From Inia geoffrensis (Eukaryota; Chordata; Mammalia; Artiodactyla; Iniidae), in the NCBI GenBank assembly GCA_036417435.1, contig CM070907.1, positions 55,350,001 through 55,414,000 on the forward strand: DNA of 64,000 nt, read 5' to 3'. The notes under the pieces were generated by a model. It ran no database searches. It saw nothing but the letters and a program-made list of their open reading frames with translations, and was not told the DNA's origin. Below, in pieces: positions 1 to 12,071 of the stretch. Position 1 is the first letter of the stretch, and the number at the start of each line of letters is the position of its first letter. A program made the translations under genes and the position numbers.

Positions 1-98
1 GTAGGACTGTATTGCTATAAACTTCCCTCTTAGAACTGCTTTTGCTGCATCCCATAGGTTTTGGGTCATCGTGTTTTCATTGTCATTTTTTTCTAGGT

Positions 99-299
99 TT
101 TTTTTGCAGTACACAGGCCTCTCACCACTACGGCCCCTCCTGTTGCGGAACACAGGCTCCAGACGTGCAGGCCCAGCGGCCATGGCTCATGGGCCCAGTC
201 GCTCCTCAGTATGTGGAATCTTCCCAGACCGGGGCACAAACCCACGCCCCCTGCATCGGCAGGCGGACTCTCAACCACTGCACCACCAGGGAAGCCCTG
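99..299 (-). mobile_element. CHR-family SINE inside the L1
   Basis: This tRNA-derived SINE of about 200 bases is in reverse orientation, with its T-rich tail at about 99-105 and its head 'ccaccagggaagccc' at the right. It is flanked by the duplication 'tttctaggt' at 90-98 and 300-308. The SINE inserted after the L1, which it interrupts. Confidence 0.92.
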
Positions 300-513
300 T
301 TTCTAGGTATTTTTTGAATTCCTCTTTGATCTCTTCAGTGATCATTTGGTTATTTAGTAGTGTATTCTTTAGCCTCCATGTGTTTCGATTTTTTACAGTT
401 TTTTTTCCTGGAATTGATATCTAGTCTCATAGCGTAGTGTTCGGAAAAGGTACTTGATACAATTTCAATTTTCTCAAATTTACCAAGGCTTGATTTGTGA
501 CCCAAGATATGAT

Positions 514-1122
514 CTATCCTGGAGAACGTTCCATGAGCACTTGAGAAGAAAGTGTATTCTGTTCTTTTGGGATGGAATGGCCATTAATATCAATTAAGTC
601 CATCTTGTTTAACATGTCATTTAAAGCTTGTGTTTCCTTATTTATTTTCATTTTGGATGATCTGTGCTTTGGTGAAAGTGGGGTGTTAAAGTCCCCTACT
701 ATGATAGTGTTATTGTCGATTTCCCCTTTTATGGCTGTTAGCATTTGCCTTATGTATTGAGGTACTCCTATGTTGGATGCATAAATATTTACAACTGTTA
801 TATCTTCTTCTTGGATTGCTCCCTTGATCATTATGTAGTAGCCTTCTTTGTCTCTTATAATAGTCTCTATTTTAAAGTCTATTTTGTCTGATATGAGTAT
901 TGCTACTCCAGCTTTCTTTTGATTTCCATTTGCATGGAATATCTTTTTCCATCCCCTCACTTTCAGTCTGTATGTGTCCCTAGGTCTGAAGTAGGTCTCT
1001 TGTAGACAGCATATATATGGGTCTTGTTTTTGTATCCATTCAGCCAGTCTATGTCTTTTGGTGGGAGCATTTAGTCCATTTACATTTAAGGTAATTATCG
1101 ATATGTATGTTCCTATTCCCAT
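514..1122 (-). pseudogene. L1 ORF2 endonuclease domain, N-terminal fragment
   Basis: The 202-codon frame begins with the L1 apurinic-type endonuclease signature: 'TLNVNGLNAP' near residue 11, the catalytic Glu in 'CLQETYF' near residue 42, and 'VGDFNTPLS' near residue 142. These residues form the nicking site used for target-primed reverse transcription. The frame is lost after 'LMERSPG', although L1-like sequence continues to lower coordinates, so the copy carries a frameshift. The reverse transcriptase would lie outside the window. Confidence 0.9.
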
Positions 1123-1180
1123 TTTCTTAATTGTTTTGGGTTCGTTATTGTAGGTCTTTTCTTTCTCTTATGTTTCTTGC

Positions 1181-2119
1181 CTAGAGAAGTTCCTTTAGCA
1201 GCTGTTGTAGAGCTGGTTTGGTGGTGCTGAACTCTCTCAGCTTTTGCTTGTCTGTAAAGGTTTTAATTTCTCCATCAAATCTGAATGAGATCCTTGCTGG
1301 GTAGAGTAATCTTGGTTGTAGGTTTTTCTCCTTCATCACTTTCAGTATATCCTGCCACTCCCTTCTGGCTTGCAGAGTTTCTGCTGAAAGATCAGCTGTT
1401 AACCTTATGGGGATTCCCTTGTGTGTTATTTGTTGTTTTTCCCTTGCTGCTTTTAATATTTTGTCTTTGTATTTAATTTTTGATAGTTTGATTAATATGT
1501 GTCTTGGCATGTTTCTCCTTGGATTTATCCTGTATGGGACTCTCTGTGCTTCCTGGACTTGATTGACTATTTGCTTTCCCATATTAAGGAAGTTTTCAAC
1601 TATAATCTTTTCAAATATTTTCTCAGACCCTTTCTTTTTCTCTTCTTCTTCTGGGACCCCTATAATTCGAACAGTGGTGCGTTTAATGTTGCCCCAGAAG
1701 TCTCTGAGACTGTCCTCAATTCTTTTCATTCTTTTTTCTTTATTCTGATCTGTGGTAGTTATTTCCACTATCTTATCTTCCAGGTCAGTTATCCATTCTT
1801 CTGTCTCAGTTATTCTGCTATTGATTCCTTCCAGCGAATTTTTAATTTATTTTGTTGTTCATCATTGTTTGTTTGCTCTTTAGTTCTTCTAGGTCCTTGT
1901 TAAACATTTCTTGTATTTTCTCCATTTATTTCCAAGATTTTGTATCATCTTTACTATCATTACTCTGAGTTCTTTTTCAGGTAGACTGACTATTTCCTCT
2001 TCATTTGTTTGTTCTGGTGAGTTTTTACCTTGCTCCTTCATCTGCTGTGTGTTTCTCTGTCTTCTCATTTTGCTTAACTTACTGTGTTTAGGTCTCCTTT
2101 TCACAGGCTGCAAGTTCAT
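1181..2119 (-). pseudogene. L1 ORF1 protein remnant, split
   Basis: Two open pieces lie in L1 order: 2119-1889 (76 codons, basic N-terminal part) and 1768-1181 (195 codons). The second carries the conserved trimerising and RNA-binding region of L1 ORF1p, with 'IRIIGVPEEEE'-type and 'PRHILIKLSK'-type stretches, then the C-terminal domain ending in 'LQQLLKELL'. Intact L1 ORF1p is an RNA chaperone of roughly 300-370 residues. The join between the two pieces is broken, so no full protein is made from this copy. Confidence 0.85.
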
Positions 2120-3757
2120 CGTTCCCGTTGTTTTTGGTGTCTTCCCCCAGTGGGTGAGGTTTGTTCAGTGGCTTGTGTAGGCTTCTGTTGGAGGGGACTG
2201 GTGCCTGTGTTCTGGTGGGTGGGGCTGGATATTGTCTTTCTGGTGGGCAGAGCCATGTCTGGTGGTGTGTTTTTGGGTATCTGTGAACCTATTATTATTT
2301 TAGGCAGCCTCTCTGCTAATGGGTGGGGTGTGTTCCTCTCTTGCTAGTTGTTTGGCATGGGCTATCCAGCACTGGAGCTTACTGACCATTGGGTGGAGCT
2401 GGGTCTTAGCGTTGAGACAGAGATCTCTGGGAGAGCTCTCGCCAATTGATTTTACGTGGGGCTGGGAGGTCTCTGGTGGACCAGTTTCCTGAACTTGGCT
2501 CTCCCACCTCAGAGGCTCAGGCTTGACACCAAGCCGGAGCACCAAAACCCTTTCAGCCATACAGCTCAGAAGAAAATTGAGAAAAAAGAAAGAAAAAAAA
2601 TTTTTAATAATCAGCAAAAAAAATGTTAAAATAAAAATAATAATAAAAAAAGAAGAGAGCAACAAAACCAATTAACAAATCCACCAATGATAAAAAAGTG
2701 CTAAAAACTATACTAAGATAGACATAAAAATCAGAAACATGTCAGTTTCAGACAGCAAACCCCAAGTCTACAGTTGCTTCCAAAGTCCACCGCCTCAGTT
2801 TTGGGATGATCCGTTGTCTATTCAGGTATTCCACAGATGCAGGGTACATCAAGTTGATTGTGGGGATTTAATCCACTGCTCCCGAGGCTGCTGGGAGAAA
2901 TTTCCCTTTCTCTTCTTTGTTCACGCAGCTCCTGGGGGTCAGCTTTGGTTTAGGCCCCACCTCTGTGTGTAGGTTGTCCTCAAGCATCTGTTCCCACCTA
3001 GACAGGATGGGGCTAAGGCAGTAGCTGATTAGGGGGCTCTTGGTCATTCAGGCCTGGGGGGAGGGAGGGGTATGGAAGTTATAATTGGAATGCAGGGTGA
3101 GCCTGCAGCAGCAGAGGCCAGCGTGGCATTGCAACAGCCTGAGGCACACCGTGTGTTCTCCCAAGGAACTTGTCTCTGGATCATGGAACCCTGGCAGTGG
3201 CATGCTGCACAGGCTCCCAGGGGGGTGTGGATAGTGACCTGTGTTTGCACACAGGATTTTTTGTGGCTGCAGCAGCAGCGTTAGCATTTCATGCCCGTCT
3301 CTGGGGTCCAAGCCGATAGCCACACTCGCACCCGTCTCTGGAGCTCGTTTAGGCGGTGCTCTGCCTTCTTTTGTGAAGTCTGAGGTCTTCTGCCAGCGTT
3401 CAGTAGGTGTTCTGTAGGAGTTGTTCGACATGTAGATGTATTTTTGACGTATTTGTGGGGAGGAAGGTGATCTCCATGTCTTACTCCTCTGCTATACTGA
3501 AGGTCCCCCCTACTTTATTTTCTTGAAAATTTTCTTTGATATTATCATAGCAATTTATCAATTAAAGTAAATATAGTACAGAACTAATTCTAGAGGAAAA
3601 ACTAACTGATGAATACCCAAATTACTGCTATTGACTTTCATATGCTTTTTCCTGTGTCCAAATTTATGATGGAAAAGCATTGACAGGAAATTTGACTTCT
3701 ATAGAAAATAACAACAAAGAAATCACCCTATAAACTTAAAATTTAGAATAAAACAGA

Positions 3758-3882
3758 GGGAATTCCCTGGTAGTCCAGCGTTTAGGACTCCCGTGTTTTC
3801 ACTGCCAAGGGTGTGGGTTCAATCCCTGACCGGGGAACTAAGATCCCGCAAGCCATTCAGTGCGGCCAAAAATAAAATAAAG
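3758..3882 (+). mobile_element. Short CHR-type SINE
   Basis: A roughly 120-base element with the head 'ggaattccctggtagtcc', the B-box-like 'gggttcaatccctg', 'ggggaactaagatccc' and an A-rich tail. It belongs to the shorter, older-looking CHR class without the GC-rich second half. The flanks 3511-3757 and 3883-4049 show nothing further that I recognise. Confidence 0.85.
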
Positions 3883-4049
3883 TGAAAGTAAAAATACAAT
3901 AGAGAAAATGAGGGTTTTGGTTAGAAAGCTTGAAAAAAAGCATAATTTAAGGCAGTATTCATTCCAGACACAGTACATGAAGGGACCATGATGTTCCTTC
4001 AGCTGTCCTAGGGATTTTCATGTGATGCCCACAGCATGATGGGGAGGTC

Positions 4050-4256
4050 TGTAACCAGAGTCCAACTCCACTGCTTACTAGTTATGTGTCCTTGGTCAAC
4101 TTATTTAGGCTCTCTAAGCCTCAGCTTCTTTCTTTTTAAAATGGAGATGTAGGTAACACACATCATGAGATGGTGGCAAGACTTCAACAATATATGGCAA
4201 GTAAAGCAAGCACCTAACACCTTGCCTGGTAGGCAGTCCATGTTCAGTAGGTGCTT
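4050..4256 (+). repeat. MIR SINE
   Basis: The MIR core is visible: 'ttagttatgtgtccttgg', then 'aaaatggagat', and a tail with 'tgttcagtaggtgcttg'. It is an old, diverged mammalian repeat. Confidence 0.7.
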
Positions 4257-4311
4257 GTTCCCTTATCTCTCCATTCCCTTCCCAGAAATCCACCATATAA
4301 AAGTGGATCTA

Positions 4312-5042
4312 ACAAATAGAACTACCATATGACCCAGTAATCCCACTACTGGGCATATGCCCTGAGAAAACCATAATTCAGAAAGAGTCATGTACCAAAA
4401 TGTTCATTGCAGCTCTACTTACAATAGTCCAGAGATGGAAACAACCTAAGTGTCCATCATCGGATGAATGGATAAAGAAGATGTGGCATATATATACAAT
4501 GGAATATTACTCAGCCATAAAAAGAAATGAAACTGAGCTATTTGTAATGAGGTGGATAGACCTAGAGTCTGTCATACAGAGTGAAGTAAGTCAGAAAGAG
4601 AAAGACAAAGACCATATGCTAACACATATATATGGAATTTAAGAAAAAAAAAAGTCATGAAGAACCTAGGGGTAAGACAGGAATAAAGACACAGACCTAC
4701 TAGAGAATGGACTTGAGGATATGGGGAGGGGGAAGGGTAAGCTGTGACAAAGTGAGAGAGAGGCATGGACATACATACACTACCAAACGTAAGGTGGGTA
4801 GCTAGTGGGAAGCAGCCGCATAGCACAGGGGGATCAGCTCGGTGCTTTGTGACCGCCTGGAGGGGTGGGATAGGGAGGGTGGGAGGGAGGGAGACGCAAG
4901 AGGGAAGAGATATGGGAACACATGTATATGTATAACTGATTCACTTTGTTATAAAGCAGAAACTACCACACCATTGTAAAGCAATTATACTCCAATAATG
5001 ATGTAAAAAAAAATATTAAAAAATATTAACAATGCAAAAAAA
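4312..5042 (+). mobile_element. 5'-truncated young L1, 3' end
   Basis: The L1 ORF2 C-terminus ('gaatattactcagccataaaaag') runs into a 3' UTR ending 'actccaataatgatgt' plus an A tail. An approximate 13-base target-site duplication ('aaaagtggayctа'-like) lies at 4299-4311 and 5043-5055. The clean duplication and A tail indicate a fairly recent insertion. Confidence 0.92.
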
Positions 5043-5055
5043 AAAAGTGGACCTA

Positions 5056-6514
5056 CCTTTGACTAAGTTAATCATCAGGTCATTAATACAGTAATACCAT
5101 TTGCCACTTATTGTCTGTTTACTAGGAAACTCAGTGCCTGGCACATGGTAGGCTTCCAGTAAAGACATGCTTAGTGGTTGGATAGTTGGATAAATGGATG
5201 GATGGAGGGATGGATGGCTTAATTTCCATCTTGAGATTCCTAGAGGAAGAGATACTGTGTTTGTTCTATATATTACTAAAGAATACAATTGGGACCAGAA
5301 AACACAGTGGCAGTCCCTATTTATTTTTTGAGCAGAAAAATTGGGCTTGGCTAAGCAACAATCTGGCTATTGGACAGGAGCCCTTGGGAAGAAGAGAAGT
5401 GAAAAGGAGGCTTCTCTGAGCAGGACACATACTCTCCAGGTCTTTGGACTCTGCTGTAAAGAGTCACCCTCTTCATCCCTGGGTCTGAGAGGACAGCAGT
5501 CTGCCAGAGGTGTGTTGCTTCCTTCCTTCCTTCCCTGGTGTTCGGAGGGTCAACAATGCTTAGGTCATAAGGGAGGGGCTGATGGGCAGGATAGCCCAGA
5601 GTAATGGAGCTCCCACTGATGCCACCAACATCCTTGAGTAATCAATCTTGTGTAGAAGGCCTGACTCAGCCACACCAGGCCTCTCACATGCCCAGGCCCA
5701 GATGCAGTGCATGTGTTGTTTTCACTTAGTTGCCTTGTAGTGAAAGCTAGAAGGAGGCAGAGTTTCACAAAATCAAGAAAAGCATTCTAACAAAGCTGTC
5801 CAAACATAGAAGAGGCTGCCTCAGAAACAGTGGGTTCCTCATCACCAGACCCTGGTCTGGAAGGAATGTTGCTATGGTTGTTGTTATGTTGGAGAGGGAA
5901 TTCTAGCTTTAGGTTGACGATTGAGATGAGAAAAAGTCCTTCTAGCCTGATTTTGATTTCAGTTGAGACACTCTATCAAAACTAGGCTTTCTACTGACAC
6001 CTAGTGGCTTACTTATAAATACTATTACAGATCTGAGCCCGAGGAAAGCTCTATTCCTTCTTAGTTCAAATTTTCAACTCCATTTGGGCCTATAGGCTCT
6101 CCCCATCTCCAGATATTCCCAGGGGAGGAGTCTCAGGAAAAAACTAAGTATTATGATCTTGCAATAGCACCATATCTTGACACAGCTACAGGACCAGGAC
6201 AGAAACATAGTCAGGGGAAGGTCCTTGTCCTTCCCAGCCTCAAGGAGAAGGAAACAGGTCATATACATGACAAAATAAGTTACCACGTGAGGTGGACTCA
6301 CCCAAACAGCTAATGTGGGTGATCAGTGCCATGAAAATTGAGTAAATAAAAAGACGGGGTGGAAGGGCTTTCAGGGAGGGTTTGAAACTAGGGCTGGTTC
6401 TAATGGAGAAATAACTCAGGAAGGTAAGGCAGGGTAGGAACAGATGGCAGTGAGTGTAGCTCAAGAGCCTGGGCTTCGGAGTCCAACCGAACTTTGTTAA
6501 ATTCTTGCTTCTCC
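5056..6514. other. Intergenic stretch without recognised gene
   Basis: Only a short GGAT-rich tract at about 5192-5216 and a short TTCC run near 5520 stand out. The open frames here are short and match no family I recognise. Confidence 0.5.
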
Positions 6515-6709
6515 AGCACTTCCCTGGTGGTCCAGTGGTTACGACTTCGCCTTCTAATGTAGGGGGTGCAGGTTCGACCCTTGGTCGGGGAGCTAAGATC
6601 CCACATACCTCACAGCCAAAAAACCAAACATAAAACAGAAGCAATATTGTAACAAATTCCATAAAGACTTTAAAAATGGTCCACATCAAAAAATCTTTAA
6701 AAAAAAATG
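6515..6709 (+). mobile_element. CHR-type SINE, long-tailed class
   Basis: The head is 'cacttccctggtggtccagt', followed by 'gttcgacccttggtcgggga' and a tail containing 'gaagcaatattgtaac' and 'atggtccacatcaaaa'. The target-site duplication 'cttgcttctcc' is at 6504-6514 and 6710-6720. Confidence 0.9.
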
Positions 6710-6999
6710 CTTGCTTCTCCTCATTAGCGAGTATTGCAACTCGTCTCTTAGAGTCTCTGACATCAGGTTCCTCCTCTAACAATGGGGATACTCATGCTTT
6801 CCCTGAAAGCTTGATGTATGGATTAGAGGTAACACGTGTAATTTGGTTTGCTCAGTTTGGGCACATAATAAGCACTCCAATGGCAGCTTGTACTGCTGTG
6901 GATTTGACACAGGGATGGACCTGGTATGTTCAGGGAATATAACATGAGACAATTTGACTGGGACACAGTGTTTGTGTAGGAGCATAAGAAGTGAGCCTG

Positions 7000-7140
7000 A
7001 GGCACGTTATGTGCTAGACAGAACCCAGGACTAGGAGTCAGGAGACCTCAGTTTGAGTTCTTGATCTCATTTCACCAGACAAGTCACTCTCACTTTCTCT
7101 GAGCCTCTCTTTCCCATCTGTAAAGTGAGATATTAGTGTA
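7000..7140 (+). repeat. MIR SINE
   Basis: The segment 'gactaggagtcaggagacctcagtt' followed by a 'cctctctttcccatctgtaaagtg'-type stretch matches the MIR consensus. Confidence 0.65.
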
Positions 7141-7144
7141 GAGA

Positions 7145-7262
7145 AGTATTTCTCTCTCTAGCTACATATTAGAATCATCTAGATTGCTTATAAAAATTCC
7201 AATGACCATGCTGTACCCCAGACCAGCTAAGTCAGAACTTCTGGGGCTGGGACTCCAGACAG
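7145..7262 (+). repeat. MER5A-like hAT DNA transposon remnant
   Basis: The motifs 'acatattagaatcatctag' and 'gtcagaacttctggggctggg' are typical of MER5A. It is a non-coding Charlie-derived remnant. Confidence 0.7.
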
Positions 7263-8135
7263 CAGACTTTAAAAAAAAAAAACCAAACAGCTTTATTGAA
7301 GTATAATTGATATACCAAAAAAAGTACATATTTAATGTATTCAATTTGATGAGTTTGGACATATGCACACACCATGATATCACCACCAGAATAAAGGTAA
7401 TAAACATGTCCATGACCTGCAAAAGTTTCCTTGTGTCCCATTATTTTGTGTGTGTGTGGTAAGAATGCTTAACATGAGATCTACCCTCTTAACATTTTAA
7501 AATGCACAACACTGTGCTGTTAACTGTGGGTACTATGTTGTACAATAGGTCACTAGAATTTATTCATCTAGCATAACTGAAACTTTTACTCATTGAACAA
7601 CTCCTCATTTTCCCCTTCTCTCAGCCCCTGGCAACCACCATTCTATTCTCTGCTTCTATGAGTTTGACTATTCTAGATACTTCATATAAGGGGAATCATA
7701 CAGTATTTGCCCTTATAATACTGGTTTATTTCACTTAGAATAATGTCCTCCAGGTTCATCCATGTTGTCACAAATGGTAGGCTTTCCACCTTTTTTAAGG
7801 CTGAATAATACTCCATTCTATGTATACACCACATTTTCATTGTCCATTCACCTGTTCATGAAAATTTGGGTTGTTTTCATATCTTGGCTACTGTGAATAA
7901 TGCTTCAACAAATACGAGAGTGCTAACATCTCCTCAACATCTTGATTTTAATTCTTCTGGATATATACCCAGAAGTGGAATTGCTGGATAATACGGTAGT
8001 TTTATTTTTAATTTTTTGAGAAATCTCCAAACTATTTTCCATAGTAGCTGAATCATTTAAATTCCCAGCAACAGTGTACAAGGGTTTCGGTTTCTCCACA
8101 TCCTCACGAACACTAATCTTTTGGGTTTTTGTCTT

Positions 8136-8261
8136 CTTTTTTTAAGTTTTTGGCCATACCATGTGGCATGTGGAATCTTAGTTCCCCAACCAGGGATCAA
8201 ACCCACATCCCCTGCATTGGAAGCGCAGAGTCTCAACCACTGGACGGCCAAGGAAGTCCCA
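8136..8261 (-). mobile_element. Short CHR-type SINE in L1
   Basis: It is in reverse orientation: 'tttttggccataccatgtgg' at the left, 'gatcaaacccacatcccctg' and 'ggacggccaaggaagtccc' at the right. It resembles the approximately 125-base class. Confidence 0.85.
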
Positions 8262-8330
8262 TCATCTTTTGTTTGTTTGTTTTTCAATAGCCATCTTAAC
8301 AGGTGTGAGGTGGTATCTCATTGTGGTTTT

Positions 8331-8546
8331 TTTTTAATTTATTTTTTATTTTTTGCAGCGCGCGGGCCTCTCACTGTTGTGGCCTCTCCCATTGCGGAGC
8401 ACAGGCTCCGGACACGCAGGCTCAGTGGCCATGGCTCATGGGCCTAGCTGCTCCGCGGCATGTGGGATCTTCCCAGACCGGAGCACAAACCCGTGTCCCC
8501 TGCATCGGCAGGCGGACTCTCAACCACTGCGCCACCAGGGAAGCCC
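8331..8546 (-). mobile_element. CHR-family SINE in L1
   Basis: A full-length copy of about 210 bases in reverse orientation. A 14-base target-site duplication, 'ctcattgtggtttt', lies at 8317-8330 and 8547-8560. Confidence 0.95.
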
Positions 8547-9756
8547 CTCATTGTGGTTTTGACTTGCATTTCCGTGATGGTTAGTGATGTTGAGCAGCTT
8601 TTCATATACCTGGTGGCCATATATATATCTTCTTTGGAGAAATATATTTTTTAAGTCTTGTCCCATTTTTCAATCAGGTTATTTGTTTTTCTGCTACCAA
8701 GTTGTAGGAGTTTCTTGTGCATTTGGGATATTAACCCCTTATCAGATAAATGGTTTGCAAATATTTTCACATTCCATAGATTGCCTTTTCACTCTTGTGA
8801 TTGTTCCCTTTACCTTAAAGAAGTTTTTAGATTTGATGCAGTCCCTACTTTCTCACCCCATGCACAAAAATAATTCAAAATGGATTAAAGACATAAATGT
8901 AAGACCTGAAACCATAAAACTTCTAGAAGAAAACATAGGAGGTATGCTCCGTGACATCTGTCTTAGTAATATCTTTTTGGATATGTCTCTTCAGGTAAGG
9001 GAAACAAAAAATAAACAAATGTGAATACATCAAACTGAAAAGCTGTTGCGCAACAAAGGAAACTATAAACAAAACAAAAAGCAGCCTACTGAATGGGAGA
9101 AGATATTTGCAAATGATTTATCTGATAAGAGGTTAATATCCAAAATATGCAAAAAACTCATACAATTCAATATCTAAAAAACAAACAACCTGCTTAAAAA
9201 ATGGGCAGAGAACTTGAATAGGAATTTTTCCAAAGAAGACATAAAGATGGCCAACAGGCACATTAAAACATCACAAATCATCAGGGAATTGCAAATCAAA
9301 ACCACAATAAAATATCACCTCACCCCTGTCAGAATGGCAATACCTGTTATCAAAAAGACAACAAATAACAAGTGTTGGTGAGGATTTAGAGAAAAGGGAG
9401 CACTTGTGCACTGTTGATGGGAATGTAAATTGGTACAGCCTCTATGGGAAACATTATGGAGGTTCCTCAAAAAATTAAAAATAGAAGTACCATATAATCC
9501 AGCAATTCCACTTCTGGGTGTATATCGAAAGAAAATGAAAACACTAATATGAAAAGATATATTCTCCCATATGTTAACTGCAGCATTATTTACAATAGCA
9601 AAGATATGGAAGCAAACCTAAGTGCCCATCAGTAGATGAACGGATAAAGATACAGTGGAATTTTACTCAGCCATAAAAAAAGAATGAAATCTTACCATCT
9701 GTGACAACATGGATGGACCTAGAAGCTAAGTGAAATAAGTCAGAGAAAGACAAATA

Positions 9757-10105
9757 TTGGATTTCCCTTGTGGCGCAGTGGTTAAGAATCTGCCTGCCAA
9801 TGCAGTGGACATGGGTTCAATCCCTGGTCCAGGAAGATCTGACATGCCGCAGAGCAACTAAGCCCGTGTGCCACAACTACTGAGCCTGCACTCTAGAGCC
9901 CGCAAGCCACAGCTACTGAGCCTGCGTGCTGCAACTACTGAAGCCCGCGCGCCTAGAGCCCATGTTCCGCAACGAGAAGTGACCACAATGAGAAGCCCAC
10001 GCACCACGACAAAGAGTAGCCCCCACTCGCTGCAAGTAGAGAAAGCCCACGTGCAGCAACGAAGACCCAATGCAGCCAAAAATATTTTTTTTTAATTAAA
10101 AAAAA
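9757..10105 (+). mobile_element. Long CHR-type SINE in L1
   Basis: A head of the 'tttcccttgtggcgcagtgg' type is followed by a second half with repeated 'caactactgagcc'-like motifs, ending 'acccaatgcagccaaaaa'. The duplication 'agaaagacaaata' lies at 9744-9756 and 10106-10118. At about 335 bases plus tail it belongs to a longer subfamily than the 210-base copies. Confidence 0.92.
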
Positions 10106-10411
10106 AGAAAGACAAATACTCTATGATTTCACTTATATGTGGAATCTAAAAAACAAAACAAATAAACAAACAGAACAAAACAGAAACATACCAATAGATA
10201 CAGAGGACAAACAGGTGGTTGCCAGAGGGGAGAGGGGAGGGAGAGGAGAGAAATAGGTGAGGGAGATTAAGAGGTACAGCTTCCATTTACAAAATAAATT
10301 AGTCAGAGGTATGAAATGTAAAGCCTGGAGAATATAGTCAATAATTATGTAATATCTTTGAATGGTGACAGATCATAACTAGACTCCTTGGTGATAGTTT
10401 TAAAATGGAGA

Positions 10412-10785
10412 GAGGGAGTTCCCTGGTGGTGCAGTGGTTAAGAATCTGCCTGCCAATGCAGGGGACAAGGGTTCAATCCCTGGTCCGGGAAGATCCCACA
10501 TGTCACAGGGCAACTAAGCCTGTGCACCTCAACTACTGAGTCTGTGCTCTAGAGCCCGCGAGCCACAACTACTGAAGCCTGCGTGCCCTAGAGCCCATGT
10601 GCTGCAACTACTGAAGCCCATGTGCCTAGAACCCCTGCTCCACAGCAAGAGAAGCCACCACAATAATAAGGTCACACACTGCAACGAAGAGTAGCCCCTG
10701 CTCGCTGCAACTAAAGAAAGCCTGCACGCAGCAACAAAGACCCAACACAGGCAATAAGTAAGTAAGTTAATTAATTAATTAAATT
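10412..10785 (+). mobile_element. Long CHR-type SINE in L1
   Basis: It has the head 'gggagttccctggtggtgca', the B-box 'gggttcaatccctggtcc', the repeated 'caactactga' motifs and a TAAG/TTAA-rich tail. It sits in the same L1 as the copy at 9757-10105 but is an independent insertion about 300 bases away. Confidence 0.9.
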
Positions 10786-12071
10786 GATAGAAATATTGAA
10801 TCACTATATTGTATGCCAGGAACTAACATAGTGCTGTAGTTCAATTACACTTCAAAAACAAACAAATAAACTTATAGAAAAAGAGATCAGATTTGTGGTA
10901 ACCAGAAGTGGGGGTTGGGGAGAGGGGACTTGGATGAAGGTAGTCAAAAGGACCAAACTTCCAGTTATAAGGTAAATATGTACTAGGGATGTAATGTACA
11001 ACATGATAAATATAATTAATACTGCTGTATGTTATGTATGAAAGTTGTTAAGAGAGTAAATCCTAAGAGTTCTCATCACAAAGAAAAAATATTTTTCTTT
11101 TTCTTTTATTTTGTATCTATATGAGATGATGGATGTTCACTAAACTCACTGTGGTAATCATTTCATGATATATGTAAATCATATCATTATGCTGTACACC
11201 TTAAACTTATACAGTGCTGTAAGTCCATTATATCTCAATAAAACAGGAAGAAAATAAAAAGAAATTGAAGATGACAAACAAATGGAAAGATATACTGTGC
11301 TCACAGATTGGAAGAATTAATATTGTTAAAATTGCCATACTCCCCCAAACAATCCACAGAATCAATGCAATCCATATCAAAATACCAATAGCATTTTTTA
11401 CAGAACTAGAACAAATAGTTCTAAAATTTGTATGGAAACAAAAAAGACTATGAATAGCTAAAACAATCTTGAGAAAGAAGAACAAAGCTGGAGGTATCAC
11501 ACGTCCTGATTTCAAACTATACTACAAAGCTACAGTAATCAAAACAGTATGGTACTGGCACAAAACCACCTAGATCAATGGAACAGAAGAGACAGCCCAG
11601 AAGTAAACCCACACTTATATGGGCAATTGATCTGCAACAAAGGAGGCAAGAATATACAATGGGGAAAAGACAGCCTCTTCAATAAATGATATTCAGAAAA
11701 CAGCTATCTGCAAAAGAATCAAATTGTGCTACTTTCCCACACCATATACGAAAATAAACTTAAAATGGATTAGAAACCGAAAATGTAAGAGCTGAAGCCA
11801 TAAAACTCCTAGAAGAAGACAGGCAGCATGATCTTTGATATCGATCTTAGAAGTATTTTTTTTGGTTTGTCTCCTCATGGAAGGGAAATAAGAGAAAAAA
11901 TTAATAAATAGGACTACATTAAAATCTTTTCAAAGCAAAGAAAACTATCAGTAAAACCAAAGGTAGACTACTGAATAGAAGAAGATATTTGCAAATGATA
12001 CATCTGATAAGTGGTTAATATCCAAAATATACAAATAACTCAACATCAAAAAAAAAACAAAACAAAAACCT

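Larger units (their letters stand above)
1..3510 (-). mobile_element. L1 LINE, 5' part (5' UTR, ORF1, start of ORF2), cut by window edge
   Basis: Read on the - strand this is the 5' part of an L1. A GC-rich 5' UTR of about 1.4 kb runs from about 3510 to 2120, followed by ORF1 remnants and the start of ORF2, which continues to the window edge. Most L1 copies are 5'-truncated, so a copy keeping its 5' UTR is less common. It is not coding-competent here: ORF1 is split and the ORF2 frame breaks near 514-540. A SINE interrupts ORF2 at 99-299. The 5' boundary is taken where the L1-like sequence ends, near the C-rich run at 3504-3510. Confidence 0.9.
7266..8836 (-). mobile_element. Old L1 3' segment, head-to-head with the next L1
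   Basis: The 3' end is at the left (A tail as a T/A tract near 7270, then 'gctttattgaagtataattg') and the sequence reads leftwards from the ORF2 C-terminus at about 8836. L1 landmarks on the reverse strand include 'ccacttctgggtatatatcc' and 'ggctgaataatactccatt' as read on +. Two SINEs interrupt it (8136-8261 and 8331-8546). It meets a + strand L1 at about 8836 with no evident spacer. Confidence 0.85.
8837..11250 (+). mobile_element. Old L1 3' segment (first of two in tandem)
   Basis: It covers the ORF2 C-terminal region ('aaaatggattaaagacataa', 'tcaccccatgca') through the 3' UTR to 'ccttaaacttatacagtgct' and an A-rich end near 11250. It is interrupted by SINEs at 9757-10105 and 10412-10785. 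Multiple stops leave no coding capacity. Confidence 0.85.

Noticed and set aside
8584..9024. 146-codon + strand frame
   Set aside because: It spans the junction of two inverted L1 segments and joins antisense of one to sense of the other, so it is not a real gene.
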